Shown in pieces: positions 9,501 to 12,312 of a stretch of 13,782 nucleotides of DNA (the first letter of the stretch is position 1; each line of letters starts with the position of its first letter). The stretch is from contig MU646689.1 in assembly GCA_026770585.1 (NCBI GenBank), forward strand, positions 224,873 to 238,654. Reading direction: 5' to 3'. The DNA is from Baffinella frigidus. Lineage: Eukaryota; Cryptophyceae; Cryptomonadales; Baffinellaceae. Position numbers and translations under genes: made by a program. The notes under the pieces were generated by a model, which did no database searches, had not been told where the DNA came from, and worked only from the letters and a program-made list of their open reading frames with translations.

Positions 9501-12312
9501 TGAGGCAGAGCTGTGTGCGTTGGGCTGAGGAGCGTTGCTGGCGGAAAGCCGGATTTCTCCTCTGCACCCGGCGGTAAAGTCCCACCCTTATCTCAGAAAA
9601 GGGATTTTTAAATTCGTTTTCTTAAGTCAACCCCCCTTCAGATTTGTCAACTTATGCGCAGAGAAAAGAATAAGTTGACGAATTTGTACAGGAATTGACT
9701 TAAGAAAACGAATTTAAAAATCCCTTTTCTGAGATAAACCCCGCTGAAAAGGCTACGCTTCACATCGGGCCTGGATATCCGGGCGTAACGTGACCAACAA
9801 TTGCTGGCTTTTGGCTGGTACCGTCCCCGCTGTTTGTTTGGGTTGGGGGTTCCTGGCATTTTTTCAGTCTATTTGGCCTCGCCACTTTGGTGGGCCCGGG
9901 CTCTTCCCCGCTCCAAAGTTGACGGATTGGTACCGTGAACCCAGCTTGTCAACTTGAGAATAGTCGGTCAACCCGACTGTGGGGGTTATGCTGAGGAGTG
10001 TTGCCGGCAGAAAACCCGACTTCGCCTCTGCACCCGGCGGTACCTCCCACCAATAGACTACAAAGGCATTTCTCCAGAACCCAACCCATAAGAGGAGGGG
10101 CTGTACTGCCGGGGGCAGACTACAAATCCCTTTGTAGACCACAAAGGGGTTTTGTGAATAACCCAGAAGAGGACAATCCCTAGGATCCTACAGTAGGCCC
10201 GGCTGTAAATTCCTCGCTGCTTTTTGGGTTAGGGTTTGGGTGTTAGGGGTTAGGGTTCGGGTTTAATTTACCGTCCCCGCTGCCCCCTCGTTCAAGCATT
10301 TAACGCTTGAACCCTAACACCTAAACCCCAAACCTCAACCTTGAACCCTGAACTCTAAACCCTCAACCCTTCCCCCAAACCCCCAATCCCGAAACCCGAA
10401 ACCCCAAACCCCAGACCTCCAACCCGAAACCCCAACCCCAACCCGAAACGCACAGCAGGCACACCCCGAGGCATGCAGGCGCGCACGCCCCGAAGCACCC
10501 TCCACCAGTCCCTCCCCCCGGGGGGTTACGCCGCGCTGCCCCCCCCCCAGGTGCCAACCCCTAACCCCTAACCCCTAACCCCTAACCCCTAACCCATAAC
10601 CCCTAACCCCTAACCCCTAATCCCTAAAGTTTTGGGTTCTTTGTTGGGGGTTGAGGGTTGAGGGTTTGGGGTTAGGGGGTTAGGGTTTCAGGTTTAGGGT
10701 GGAGGGTGTGGGGTGCAGGCACGCTTTAGGGGTTGGGGGTTAGGAACGCCACGGGGCATGCAGGCGCGCCCCGAAGCACGCTCCACCAGTCCCTTCCCCC
10801 CGGGGGGTTGCGCCGCCCTCCCACCCACCCAGGTATGGAGAGGATAGTTTGGGGGTTTGGGGTGCAAGGGTGTAGGGGGTTGTTTGGGATTTAGAGGTTT
10901 GTTTGGTTTTGGTGGTTGGGATTTGGGGGCTTGGGGTTCAGGGTTTGGTGGTTCAGGGTTTGGTGGTTGAGGGTTCGGGGTGTAGGAGCATGCAGGCGCG
11001 CACGCCCCGGAACACCCTCCACCAGTCCCTCCCCCCGGGGGGTTACGCCGCCCTCCCGCCCCCTCAGGTGCGCCCCTCTGATTTCATCTCGAAAGATAAC
11101 TCAATCAGTTCCCTAATGAGTGGTTCTCGTTTAATTAGGACGCCTAAGTAAGTTGACTGTGCCCTTACTGATTTCTCCTGTTCAACCTCCGAGTGAAAAG
11201 GAACTGGTTCAGTTATCTTCCGAGATGAGATTGGGTTAGGGTGCAGGTTTTAGGATTCACTGCCTCCCGGCTGTATGCAACTCTGGGGGTACAGGGTTTA
11301 CGGTTTATGGTGAAGGGTTTGGGGTGTAGGGTGAAGGGTGTAGGGTGAAGGGTTGATGGTTGAGGGTTGAGGGTTTAGGGTTTAGACGGGGGTGGATTGG
11401 ATGCTCTTGCCTGCCGGCACACCCCAACCCATCAATATCGAACTGACCCATAAACCCTAAACCCTAAACCCTACACCCTAAACCTTAAACCCTAAACCCT
11501 AAACCCTAAACCCTAAACCCTAAACCCTAAACCACAAACCCTAAACCCTAAACCCTAAACCACAACCTCTATACCCAAAACCCAAAACGCGAAATTTTAA
11601 ACCCTAAACCCTAAACCCCAAACCCCAAACCCCAAACCCCAACCCCCAAACTCCGGACCCTGAACCCGAAACCCGAAACATAAACACCCCCCAGTCGCAG
11701 GATCCGTACATGCACTCACGAAGCCCGTCTGCAAACGACAACTTTCGCCAGAGCGACAACTTTCGCCCAAAGAGCATCCTCAGTTGACTAATCCCGGGCG
11801 GGGGGCGAAGCAGTTGACCGATCCTCCCTTTTTCTGGTACTCATCCCGCCCGGTCTCGTCCACACCCTGGTACAAATCCTGCCTGGTTTAGTCAACTGTT
11901 TCCGCCCCAGTCGCAGGATCCGTACATGCACTCACGAGGCCCGTCTACAAACGACAACTTTCGCCAGAGCGACAACTTTCGCCAAGGGTCAACCCCTGCG
12001 AACGAAGGCTATCGCCAAGGGGCAACTTCCGCGAACGAAGGCAACTTCCGACAAGGGGCGCACGAGGGTTGCCATCCCTTAACCCTAAACACCCTAATCC
12101 CTAACCCTAAACCCGAAAATTTCTGCGTACGAAGGCTATCGTCAAGGGTCGCACGAGGGTTACCGTCCCTTGACCCTAAACGGCGCATGAGGGCTACCTA
12201 AACCCTAAACCCTTAACCCTAAACCCTAAGCACCCTAAACCCTAAACCGAAAGCAGGGTACCGTCCCGCAGAGGATTCGTTCACGCCTGCTGGTGCGCCC
12301 CCTCAACTCTAA
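542..12312 (+). CDS. Partial multi-exon gene for a coiled-coil protein with a disordered Gly/Tyr/Arg/Gln tail (model)
   Basis: This is the overall gene model; the exons are listed separately. Twelve short GC-rich segments lie between AG acceptors and mostly GT donors. Their phases chain without conflict: 0-0 for the first four exons, then 0-2, 2-0, 0-0, 0-1, 1-0, 0-1, 1-0 and 0. The first ten exons give a rod of roughly 205 residues rich in Glu, Gln, Arg, Ala and Leu with heptad spacing. The next two give a Gly/Pro-rich linker and the last a low-complexity tail. No enzymatic motif, signal peptide or membrane segment is visible, so a structural or scaffold role is inferred from composition only. 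The N-terminus is not seen, and remnants at 97-401 suggest at least one exon further upstream. The stop is uncertain (12199-12201 or 12310-12312). Which duplicate of each exon is spliced is also unproved. No family is recognised. Confidence 0.62.
709..839. mobile_element. Foldback element with perfect 27-bp terminal inverted repeats
   Basis: The left arm at 709-735 starts CCTGAGTAAAACTGGGCTCG and is the exact reverse complement of 813-839. A second, imperfect copy of the arm lies inside at about 749-775 in direct orientation (GAGTAAATCTGGGCTCG). A partial relative with GGCGAGCCCAG occurs near 5793-5806. There is no coding capacity, so it is MITE-like or a simple hairpin insertion. No clear target duplication is seen. 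Confidence 0.75.
996..1090 (+). repeat. GTT/GCT trinucleotide microsatellite
   Basis: The tract consists of GTTGTTGCT units and decays into GTTGGGGCT units at its 3' end. Read as protein it gives poly-Val/Ala or poly-Leu depending on frame, so long ORFs crossing it are not evidence of a gene. Confidence 0.85.
1309..1386 (+). CDS. Exon 2 of the model: coiled-coil segment (MQQEEGTDVR...RAASSQ)
   Basis: This 78-nt exon (26 codons) lies between acceptor GTGAGCAG and donor GTTCGT, phase 0 at both ends. Hydrophobic or small residues Val9, Leu13, Val16, His20 and Ala23 follow 4-3-4-3 spacing. The next core position after the splice is Leu1 of the 2244 exon, so the heptad register crosses the intron exactly. 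Two interrupted copies follow at 1542-1680 and 1812-1957, and the homology extends a little upstream of the acceptor. This copy is the only uninterrupted one and is therefore taken as functional. Confidence 0.68.
1542..1680 (+). pseudogene. Second copy of exon 2, split by a TTTAGGG-type insertion
   Basis: The left part (1542-1579) matches exon 2 through V-R-Q. Then come about 55 bases of GGGTT-rich telomere-like DNA. The right part (about 1635-1680) resumes with TCCTCGCCGTGCAGGAGCAG and ends TCCCAG. The right half differs from exon 2 only at silent positions (GCA/GCC, GCC/GCT twice). Words resembling CAGCTCCTCGC lie on both sides of the insertion, like a target duplication. The donor has become GCCGCC. 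No canonical GT-AG pair brackets the insertion. Confidence 0.6.
1812..1957 (+). pseudogene. Third copy of exon 2, also split by telomere-like DNA
   Basis: It begins ATGCAGCAAGAGGAG after GGAGCAG, as exon 2 does, and runs to AAACTCCTCGCC at 1852. Telomere-like G-rich DNA follows to about 1899. AGCTGCTCGGCGTCCAGGAA then resumes the exon, which ends ATCCCAG with a GTCTGC donor. The CTCCTCGC/CTGCTCGG word again flanks the insertion at the same place as in the second copy. The right half carries an extra stretch (GGTGCGGCCATGAAC) not present in exon 2. Confidence 0.55.
1958..2243. repeat. Telomere-like intron tract (CCCTAAA, CACTAAA, CCATAAA)
   Basis: After the exon-2 copies the intron is heptamer DNA in C-rich orientation, with local runs of CACTAAA (2160-2200) and CCATAAA (2200-2220). 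It ends in the acceptor CCAAACCAG of the next exon. Nothing else is recognisable. Confidence 0.75.
2244..2333 (+). CDS. Exon 3 of the model: ideal heptad coiled coil (LDALDRAIAEYRR...LQGRIS)
   Basis: This 90-nt exon (30 codons) lies between acceptor AAACCAG and donor GTGCGTC, phase 0 at both ends. Heptad positions are textbook: a = Leu1, Ile8, Ile15, Asn22, Ile29; d = Leu4, Tyr11, Leu18, Leu25. A buried Asn at one a position is typical of parallel dimeric coiled coils, which is family knowledge. The outer positions are Asp, Glu, Arg and Gln. The register continues into both neighbouring exons. This is the strongest single piece of coding evidence in the window. Confidence 0.8.
2568..2820 (+). 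repeat. Tandem direct repeat carrying partial exon-3 copies
   Basis: Unit 1 (2568-2700) and unit 2 (2705-2820) share CTCCGCCTGCGATGCTC, the exon-3-like core, ATCTCTCTGAGGGTGCCCCT, AAACCGGTGAGGGTCCCCCT and AACCATAAC. The exon-like core reads L-N-Q-Q-N-E-H-L-Q-G in both, against L-N-Q-E-N-E-D-L-Q-G in exon 3. Neither unit has the exon's 5' half or a GT donor after the core, so both look non-functional. A third, worse remnant (GACCGACGGAGGATCGC) lies at 2486-2512. Confidence 0.7.
3176..3216. repeat. 13-bp perfect hairpin in heptamer DNA
   Basis: CCCTGAACATTAA at 3176-3188 is the exact reverse complement of 3204-3216, with a 15-base loop. It joins C-rich to G-rich flanks and may be a small inverted duplication within the telomere-like tract. 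Confidence 0.6.
3270..3335 (+). CDS. Exon 4 of the model: Ala/Gln-rich coiled coil (VLDNEVGDAAQ...GALEQ)
   Basis: This 66-nt exon (22 codons) lies between acceptor CCAAACAG and donor GTTACT, phase 0 at both ends. Core positions are Leu2 (d), Val6 (a), Ala9 (d), Leu13 (a), Ala16 (d) and Leu20 (a). They continue the register of exon 3 with no stutter: Ile29 of exon 3 is a, and Leu2 here is the next d. Three damaged copies follow within 400 bases (3455-3521, 3569-3580, 3671-3710). This copy is the only one with both borders and an intact frame. Confidence 0.75.
3455..3521 (+). pseudogene. Second copy of exon 4 with a +1 insertion
   Basis: The copy has AG before it and a GTTAAC donor, but an extra T near its 5' end (GGTTGCTGGAC) makes it 67 nt instead of 66. 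From that point its differences from exon 4 are silent (GCC/GCA, GCG/GCC, GGC/GGT). The frame break prevents a simple replacement of exon 4. Confidence 0.65.
3569..3580 (+). pseudogene. Tiny 3' fragment of exon 4 with donor
   Basis: GCTCTCGAACAG followed by GTTACG repeats the last four codons of exon 4 and its donor. The upstream sequence is heptamer DNA, so only the 3' splice border was copied or survived. Confidence 0.5.
3671..3710 (+). pseudogene. Fourth, 5'-truncated copy of exon 4 with a GC donor
   Basis: GCCCAGCAGCTCGCGGCCGC onward corresponds to A-Q-Q-L-A-A-A-Q-G-A-L-E-Q. It differs from exon 4 mainly at third positions. It ends GAACAG followed by GCAAAC, so any splice here would need a GC donor. 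The 5' part is replaced by GGTTTAGGAA repeats (3640-3660). Confidence 0.6.
3711..4012. repeat. Telomere-like intron tract with CCATAAC run
   Basis: The whole interval up to the acceptor GGGAGCAG is heptamer DNA. The run at 3853-3905 is CCCCATAA/CACCATAA, homogeneous over several units. No exon-like segment is seen. Confidence 0.75.
4013..4084 (+). pseudogene. First copy of exon 5, 3'-truncated (EVEAHAQALEYERTERQ...)
   Basis: It follows acceptor GGGAGCAG and matches the 4342 exon for 24 codons, with five silent differences (GTA/GTG, CAC/CAT, CAG/CAA, CGC/CGG, CAG/CAA) and one amino-acid change (Thr/Ala). At TTCTTCGCA it runs straight into telomere-like DNA, losing Q-T-L-A-E and the donor. It may be a relic whose 3' border was overwritten by heptamers. 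Confidence 0.6.
4085..4341. repeat. Telomere-like tract, CCCTCAA then a homogeneous CACTAAA run
   Basis: Around 4110-4160 the unit is CCCTCAA; from about 4205 to 4330 it is CACTAAA, nearly pure, with occasional CACTGAA and CACTTAA. It ends at ATGGTGAGCAG, the acceptor of exon 5. Confidence 0.8.
4342..4427 (+). CDS. Exon 5 of the model: charged coiled-coil segment (EVEAHAQALEYER...EFFAQTLA)
   Basis: This 86-nt exon lies between acceptor GTGAGCAG and donor GTATCC (GCAGA/GTATCC), phase 0 to 2. It encodes E-V-E-A-H-A-Q-A-L-E-Y-E-R-A-E-R-Q-R and then Q-Q-E-F-F-A-Q-T-L-A plus the first two bases of a Glu codon. The 5489 exon supplies the missing G, making GAG, so the unusual phase is matched. Read through instead, TAT continues in frame, while copies at 4541 and 4729 read GAG-TAA. 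GTAACC there is better seen as a donor than as a stop. The heptad register is weaker here than in exons 2-4. Confidence 0.66.
4428..4775 (+). pseudogene. Two further 3'-half copies of exon 5 in TTTAGGG-type DNA
   Basis: Copies at 4541-4588 and 4729-4775 begin at the A-E-R-Q-R-Q-Q part of exon 5 and run to GCAGA/GTAACC. Each is followed by C-runs, the first also by CTCCATACACCG and GCAGGGCT, as after exon 5 itself. Most differences are silent, with a few replacements (E/D and A/V in the first; E/G and T/I in the second). Between them the repeat DNA is in G-rich TTTAGGG orientation, opposite to most of the window. They have no clear AG acceptor in the right phase except TAG at 4538-4540. Confidence 0.55.
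4776..5030. repeat. Telomere-like tract: CACTAAA then CCCCAAA runs
   Basis: About 4800-4880 is CACTAAA-like and 4905-5020 is CCCCAAA-like. The complement of CCCCAAA gives long minus-strand ORFs of Gly-Val-Trp-Gly-Leu-Gly-Phe type, which are repeat artefacts. It ends at the AG before the partial exon-6 copy. Confidence 0.75.
5031..5068 (+). pseudogene. 5' partial copy of exon 6 interrupted by a foldback element
   Basis: ACGGAGTTGGAGGGGGCGCT matches the start of the 5489 exon (ACGGAGTCTGAAGGGCGCAC) but diverges and stops just before the foldback element at 5077. It reads T-E-L-E-G-A-L-R-G. The initial G needed to complete the split Glu codon is absorbed into the AG. Confidence 0.45.
5077..5374. 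mobile_element. Foldback/MITE-like element, 106-bp inverted repeats (family A)
   Basis: The left arm 5077-5182 and right arm 5269-5374 are reverse complements at about 99 of 106 positions, with termini CCACACA(G/C)CGGGCT-like. The 86-base centre contains a third terminus in direct orientation (CCACACAGCGGGCTACGAAG, 5214-5233), suggesting a nested or rearranged insertion. A shorter relative lies at 12742-12902 and a weak one at 10139-10203. It has no ORF, so a transposase would have to act in trans. No clear target duplication is seen. Confidence 0.8.
5375..5488. other. Unique spacer then telomere-like DNA before exon 6
   Basis: Bases 5375-5450 have no match elsewhere in the window and no exon-like reading. 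5450-5485 is CCCTAAC-type heptamer DNA ending in the acceptor CCCCAG. Confidence 0.5.
5489..5552 (+). CDS. Exon 6 of the model (TESEGRTAAAQAHALKLRVVQ)
   Basis: This 64-nt exon lies between acceptor AACCCCAG and donor GTGGCC, phase 2 to 0. Its first G completes the Glu codon begun in exon 5. Then follow T-E-S-E-G-R-T-A-A-A-Q-A-H-A-L-K-L-R-V-V-Q. Reading from the acceptor in phase 0 instead would meet TGA at the fourth codon, which supports the phase chosen. Leu15 is followed at heptad distance by Val1 of the next exon. Partial copies lie at 5031, 5674 and 5817. Confidence 0.66.
5674..5696 (+). pseudogene. 3' fragment of exon 6 with GT donor
   Basis: It reads L-K-L-R-V-V-Q up to CCAG/GTGACG, matching the exon-6 end with a silent Arg change (AGA/CGT) and a silent Leu change. 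There is no acceptor upstream in phase. Confidence 0.5.
5817..5842 (+). pseudogene. Second 3' fragment of exon 6
   Basis: It matches ACGCTCTCAAGCTC of exon 6 and then drifts (R-V-V-H in place of R-V-V-Q) before GTGACC. It is flanked upstream by unrelated DNA. Confidence 0.45.
6194..6247 (+). CDS. Exon 7 of the model: coiled coil (VDRELKRIKEQRDTLQGK)
   Basis: This 54-nt exon (18 codons) lies between acceptor GGAACCAG and donor GTATTC, phase 0 at both ends. Val1, Leu5, Ile8, Arg12 and Leu15 follow d-a-d-a-d spacing with charged outer residues, so it is a clear coiled-coil segment. It is single-copy in the window. It is followed 24 bases downstream by a 121-bp palindrome. Confidence 0.72.
6271..6391. 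repeat. 121-bp near-perfect palindrome
   Basis: Arms 6271-6330 and 6332-6391 differ at four of 60 positions, with a single-base centre, so a transcript would form one long hairpin. It begins TTTTAGATTCGTAAAGTGG. There is no ORF of its own, although short ORFs cross it in both directions. It could be a foldback element or an intronic hairpin. No obvious target duplication is seen. Confidence 0.85.
6540..6561. repeat. 22-bp perfect palindrome
   Basis: ATCCTCTTGCC is followed directly by its reverse complement. Half of it (GGTATCCTCTTGCC) recurs at about 7015, next to the same CAATAGGATTATAATCT context, so it marks the edge of a dispersed repeat. Confidence 0.7.
6700..6903. mobile_element. Foldback element with about 30-bp arms (GTTGGCTTGGATTTT...GTCGGGC)
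   Basis: GTTGGCTTGGATTTT plus GGGTCGGGC at 6700-6728 matches the reverse complement of 6871-6903 apart from a small gap in the middle. The roughly 140-base loop has no coding signal. It lies directly before the first copy of the 6903/7095 direct repeat. Confidence 0.6.
6903..7174 (+). repeat. Pair of direct repeats of about 85 bp
   Basis: CCCGATTTCTACACTATAAC begins copies at 6903 and 7095. Both continue through GGGTTT(G)-rich sequence, GCACTGTAAGCGCGTA and ACCTAAAACCCCAAGGTGCA. They are over 90 percent alike by eye. The segment between includes the repeated CAATAGGATTATAATCT unit, so a composite block appears to be duplicated. Confidence 0.7.
7790..7859 (+). CDS. Exon 8 of the model: coiled coil (VRHMDAEATKERAEW...YEQLT)
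   Basis: This 70-nt exon follows acceptor TCCCGGCAG, phase 0 to 1. It encodes V-R-H-M-D-A-E-A-T-K-E-R-A-E-W, then E-A-T-Y-E-Q-L-T and one base. Trp15, Tyr19 and Leu22 are core positions, and Ile3 of the 8530 exon is the next one after the splice. The base after CACAG is GC, not GT, so this copy would need a GC donor (GCACAC). Otherwise it reads into a stop seven codons on. A degraded copy at 8040-8219 keeps a GT donor at the same place. Confidence 0.6.
7860..7907 (+). repeat. 48-bp telomere-like insertion at the exon-8 border, bounded by CACAG
   Basis: In this copy CTCACAG is followed by 48 bases of CCCTAAA/CACCAAA-type DNA ending ACCACAG, and then by GTTATCTACCCGGGAAAT. The other copy, at 8213-8219, has CTCACAG joined directly to GTTATGTGCCCGGAGAAAT. 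The telomere-like segment is thus an insertion present in one copy and absent in the other, with CACAG on both sides. It has GC-AG ends. It could be a new intron or a captured repeat. Confidence 0.6.
7966..8031. mobile_element. Small repeat unit with GTTGAC/GTCAAC arms (copy 1)
   Basis: GGGCTCTTTTCCGCGCCAAAG, then GTTGACGG, GTACCGTCAAC and GTCAACTTTAGAATAG. It recurs with a few changes at 9898-9963. AAAGTTGAC (7983-7991) pairs with GTCAACTTT (8016-8024). It has no coding potential and is a small foldback or MITE remnant. Confidence 0.55.
8040..8219 (+). pseudogene. Second copy of exon 8, split by an inserted GC-rich foldback
   Basis: GGCATGGACGCGGGGGTGACG onward aligns with CACATGGATGCGGAGGCGACG of exon 8 up to about 8084. 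About 120 bases then intervene, with CCGGACCGTACC / GGGTACGCGTCCGGGTCCGG and CCGTAGGACCCTACGG hairpins. The exon resumes at 8201 with ACCTATGAGAAGCTCACAG and a GTTATG donor. The 3' part keeps the reading frame (T-Y-E-K-L-T) with a GT donor; the 5' part has lost it. Confidence 0.55.
8257..8415. mobile_element. Degraded foldback element, family B (TTCAGTTATnTTTCGAGATGA terminus)
   Basis: The right end, TTCAGTTATGTTTCGAGATG at about 8395-8414, matches the terminus of the 11084-11228 and 12996-13358 elements with one change. The left end (TCGGGAAAAAACTGAACCAG) matches more loosely. A tandem GGGCATATGTCT word and small hairpins lie between. It is therefore a third, decayed family member. Confidence 0.5.
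8530..8582 (+). CDS. Exon 9 of the model: coiled coil ((E)AIAAKEMEQDSAAAQLE)
   Basis: This 53-nt exon lies between acceptor CGAACGCAG and donor GTCTGC, phase 1 to 0. Its first two bases, AG, complete the codon begun by the last G of exon 8 to give GAG (Glu). Then follow A-I-A-A-K-E-M-E-Q-D-S-A-A-A-Q-L-E. Core spacing continues from exon 8 (Leu22 there, Ile3 here, then Lys6, Gln10, Ala13, Leu17). It is single-copy. Confidence 0.68.
8631..8835. mobile_element. Foldback element with 69-bp inverted repeats
   Basis: Arms 8631-8699 and 8767-8835 are reverse complements with two mismatches in 69, starting AGAGCCAATAT. The 67-base loop is AT-rich. ORFs on both strands share the same peptide (M-A-K-A-N/K-F-E-L-A-R-L-R-T-S-R-W-T) only because of the palindrome. 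It lies 48 bases after the exon-9 donor. Confidence 0.85.
9229..9288 (+). pseudogene. Early copy of exon 10 ending in an in-frame stop
   Basis: It reads V-M-L-R-K-V-A-G-G-K-P-D-Y-S-P-F-K-M-Q-stop. It follows CCG rather than AG, so it lacks an acceptor, and it diverges after G-G-K-P-D. Silent differences (CTG/CTC, CCC/CCA) accompany a few replacements. A shorter relative starts at 9006. Confidence 0.45.
9363..9417 (+). CDS. Exon 10 of the model: Gly/Ser/Pro-rich linker (VMLRSVAGGKPDFSSAPG)
   Basis: This 55-nt exon lies between acceptor TTGAACAG and donor GTACCT, phase 0 to 1. The reading frame is supported by comparison with the copy at 9521-9573: four differences, all silent. Against the copy at 9985-10039 there are four silent and two replacement changes (Gly/Arg, Ser/Ala). 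A longer open frame exists here in another phase (G-Y-A-E-E-R-C...), but in that frame the same differences are mostly replacements, so I prefer this one. The last G joins GC of the 10471 exon as Gly. Composition changes here from rod to flexible linker. Confidence 0.55.
9418..9520. other. Spacer between exon-10 copies
   Basis: It contains GGGACGGTACC, which is inverted relative to GGTACCGTCCC at about 9818, and no exon-like segment. The donor GTACCT at 9418 and loss of the AG before the next copy suggest degeneration. Confidence 0.4.
9521..9573 (+). pseudogene. Third copy of exon 10, best donor but no acceptor
   Basis: GGGCTGAGGAGCGTT replaces the CAGGTTATGCTG start, so there is no AG at the border. 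The rest is silent relative to exon 10. It ends GGCG/GTAAAG, a near-consensus donor and better than the other copies. It may represent the ancestral 3' border. It is followed directly by the 9588-9737 foldback element. Confidence 0.5.
9588..9737. mobile_element. 150-bp foldback element with perfect 43-bp terminal inverted repeats
   Basis: Bases 9588-9630 (TTATCTCAGAAAAGGGATTT...) are the exact reverse complement of 9695-9737. A second inner pair, TTTGTCAACTTAT and ATAAGTTGACGAA, lies inside. ACCC precedes and follows the element, possibly a short target duplication, though C-rich context makes this weak. Perfect arms suggest a recent insertion or active correction. No ORF is present. Confidence 0.85.
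9738..9984. other. Spacer with second copy of the GTTGAC repeat unit
   Basis: The 9898-9963 unit matches 7966-8031 (GGGCTCTT.CCGC.CCAAAG, GTTGACGG, GTACCGT.AAC, GTCAACTT.AGAATAG). A GTCGG-TCAAC-CCGAC hairpin follows at 9963-9977. No exon is seen. Confidence 0.5.
9985..10039 (+). pseudogene. Fourth copy of exon 10 (VMLRSVAGRKPDFASAPG)
   Basis: It is the full 55-nt length with a GTACCT donor, but GTGGGG instead of an AG acceptor at the 5' border. The frame is intact and most changes are silent. If translated through, it would stop five codons past the donor. Confidence 0.5.
10040..10470. other. Intron 10: weak family-A element remnant then telomere-like DNA
   Basis: At 10058-10138 GACTACAAAGG and CCCTTTGTAGACC are partly inverted. 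10139-10203 resembles the left arm of family A (CCACA, GAATAACCC, CCTAGGATCCTACAGTAGGC). From 10227 heptamer DNA runs first G-rich, then C-rich from 10300, and ends near the Ala/Pro-rich exon. Confidence 0.5.
10471..10550 (+). CDS. Exon 11 of the model: Pro/Gly-rich linker ((G)MQARTPRSTLHQ...PPPQ)
   Basis: This 80-nt exon lies between acceptor ACCCCGAG and donor GTGCCA, phase 1 to 0. GC joins the last G of exon 10 as Gly. Then follow M-Q-A-R-T-P-R-S-T-L-H-Q-S-L and P-P-G-G-Y-A-A-L-P-P-P-Q. Compared with the 10984 copy, the last eight codons differ at four positions, all silent, which fixes the frame against two other open ones. The acceptor is weak (purine/C-rich, no polypyrimidine run just before it) and is placed by phase. 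A P-G-G-Y linker fits a transition to the Tyr/Gly tail. Confidence 0.58.
10551..10752. repeat. Telomere-like tract: CCCCTAA run, then orientation switch to TTTAGGG type
   Basis: 10555-10620 is almost pure CCCCTAA. At about 10626-10640 the strand asymmetry flips and G-rich GGGTTTGGGGTTAGGG DNA runs to 10750. The flip could let the two halves pair. Confidence 0.8.
10753..10833 (+). pseudogene. Second copy of exon 11, frame-damaged
   Basis: GGGGCATGCAGGCGCGCCCC lacks four bases of ACGC found in exon 11, and CCTTCCCCCC has one extra base downstream. It ends CACCCAG with a GTATGG donor. The two indels do not restore the frame at every point, so it is probably not used as is. Confidence 0.6.
10834..10983. 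repeat. G-rich telomere-like tract
   Basis: GGGTTTGG, GGTGGTT and GGGTTCAGGG units in TTTAGGG orientation. The Gly/Val/Leu/Trp ORFs crossing it are repeat readings. Confidence 0.7.
10984..11068 (+). CDS. Third copy of exon 11 (SMQARTPRNTLHQSL...LPPPQ), possibly a usable alternative
   Basis: It has an intact frame from ATG at 10989, an acceptor-like TAGGAG just before, and ends CCTCAG with donor GTGCGC. It differs from exon 11 by Ser/Asn and silent changes. The exact 5' border is unclear: the GC that would complete the split Gly codon is reduced to C after GGAG. It keeps the phase-0 end needed to join the SQDPYMH exon. It could be a mutually exclusive version of exon 11 or a recent duplicate. 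Confidence 0.45.
11084..11228. mobile_element. 145-bp foldback element, family B
   Basis: Termini TCATCTCGAAAGATAACT and AGTTATCTTCCGAGATGA are inverted over about 29 bp with three mismatches. The inside is largely unpaired and AT-rich. Relatives at 12996-13358 and 8257-8415 share the same ends, so it is a dispersed family. It has no coding capacity. Confidence 0.75.
11451..11571. repeat. Interstitial CCCTAAA array, least degenerate in the window
   Basis: At least a dozen CCCTAAA units, several consecutive and perfect (11481-11530), with a few CCCTACA, CCTTAAA and CCACAAA variants. It matches the plant-type telomere repeat TTTAGGG on the other strand. It lies between exons, so it is interstitial rather than a chromosome end. 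Confidence 0.85.
11695..11767 (+). pseudogene. First copy of the tail exon, 3'-truncated (SQDPYMHSRSPSANDNFRQ...)
   Basis: It follows CCCCCCAG and matches the 11911 exon for 24 codons. It differs in Ser/Gly and Ala/Thr, then diverges to P-K-S-I-L-S-stop (TGA at 11785). No donor is visible at the divergence point. It could act as an alternative short C-terminus, but a truncated duplicate is simpler. Confidence 0.5.
11768..11910. other. Spacer with GTTGAC/GTCAAC words
   Basis: CAGTTGACTAAT (11780), GCAGTTGACCGAT (11809) and GTCAACTG (11891) give weak inverted pairs. CCTGGTACAAATCCTGCCTGG resembles text at 2401-2480. No exon is seen. Confidence 0.4.
11911..12201 (+). CDS. Exon 12 of the model: disordered tail with N-E/D-G/N-F/Y-R-Q-G repeats
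   Basis: Acceptor TCCGCCCCAG, phase 0, joins P-P-P-Q of exon 11 to S-Q-D-P-Y-M-H-S-R-G-P-S. Then come tandem units N-D-N-F-R-Q-S, D-N-F-R-Q-G-S-T-P-A, N-E-G-Y-R-Q-G-A-T-S-A, N-E-G-N-F-R-Q-G-A and H-E-G. The units are rich in Asn, Gly, Arg, Gln and aromatic residues, typical of low-complexity regions that bind RNA or form condensates; this is analogy only. Convincing coding ends near 12066. The frame stays open through telomere-like DNA to TAA at 12199-12201, which may or may not be real protein. A donor is not evident. Confidence 0.55.
   Translation, partial: SQDPYMHSRGPSTNDNFRQSDNFRQGSTPANEGYRQGATSANEGNFRQGAHEGCHPLTLNTLIPNPKPENFCVRRLSSRVARGLPSLDPKRRMRAT
12119..12195 (+). repeat. Partial repeats of the tail coding unit (AYEGYRQGSHEGYRP)
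   Basis: TACGAAGGCTATCGTCAAGG repeats the N-E-G-Y-R-Q-G coding unit in another frame, reading Y-E-G-Y-R-Q-G-S-H-E-G-Y-R-P. GCGCACGAGGGTT(G/A)CC at 12058, CGCACGAGGGTTACC at 12151 and GCGCATGAGGGCTACC at 12185 are three steps of the same end. Telomere-like DNA separates them. These appear to be duplicated 3' ends of exon 12. Confidence 0.55.
12257..12312 (+). CDS. Candidate last exon ((G)YRPAEDSFTPAGAPPQL-stop)
   Basis: After GAAAGCAG the sequence reads G-Y-R-P-A-E-D-S-F-T-P-A-G-A-P-P-Q-L, then TAA at 12310-12312. It starts with the same G-Y-R-P seen at the end of the tail repeats, so it may be the true C-terminus. A broken copy of its second half (CACCCTGCTGGTACGTCCCC) lies at 12724-12743. 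No donor follows; heptamer DNA begins at once. The acceptor and phase are uncertain because a donor for exon 12 was not found. Confidence 0.35.
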
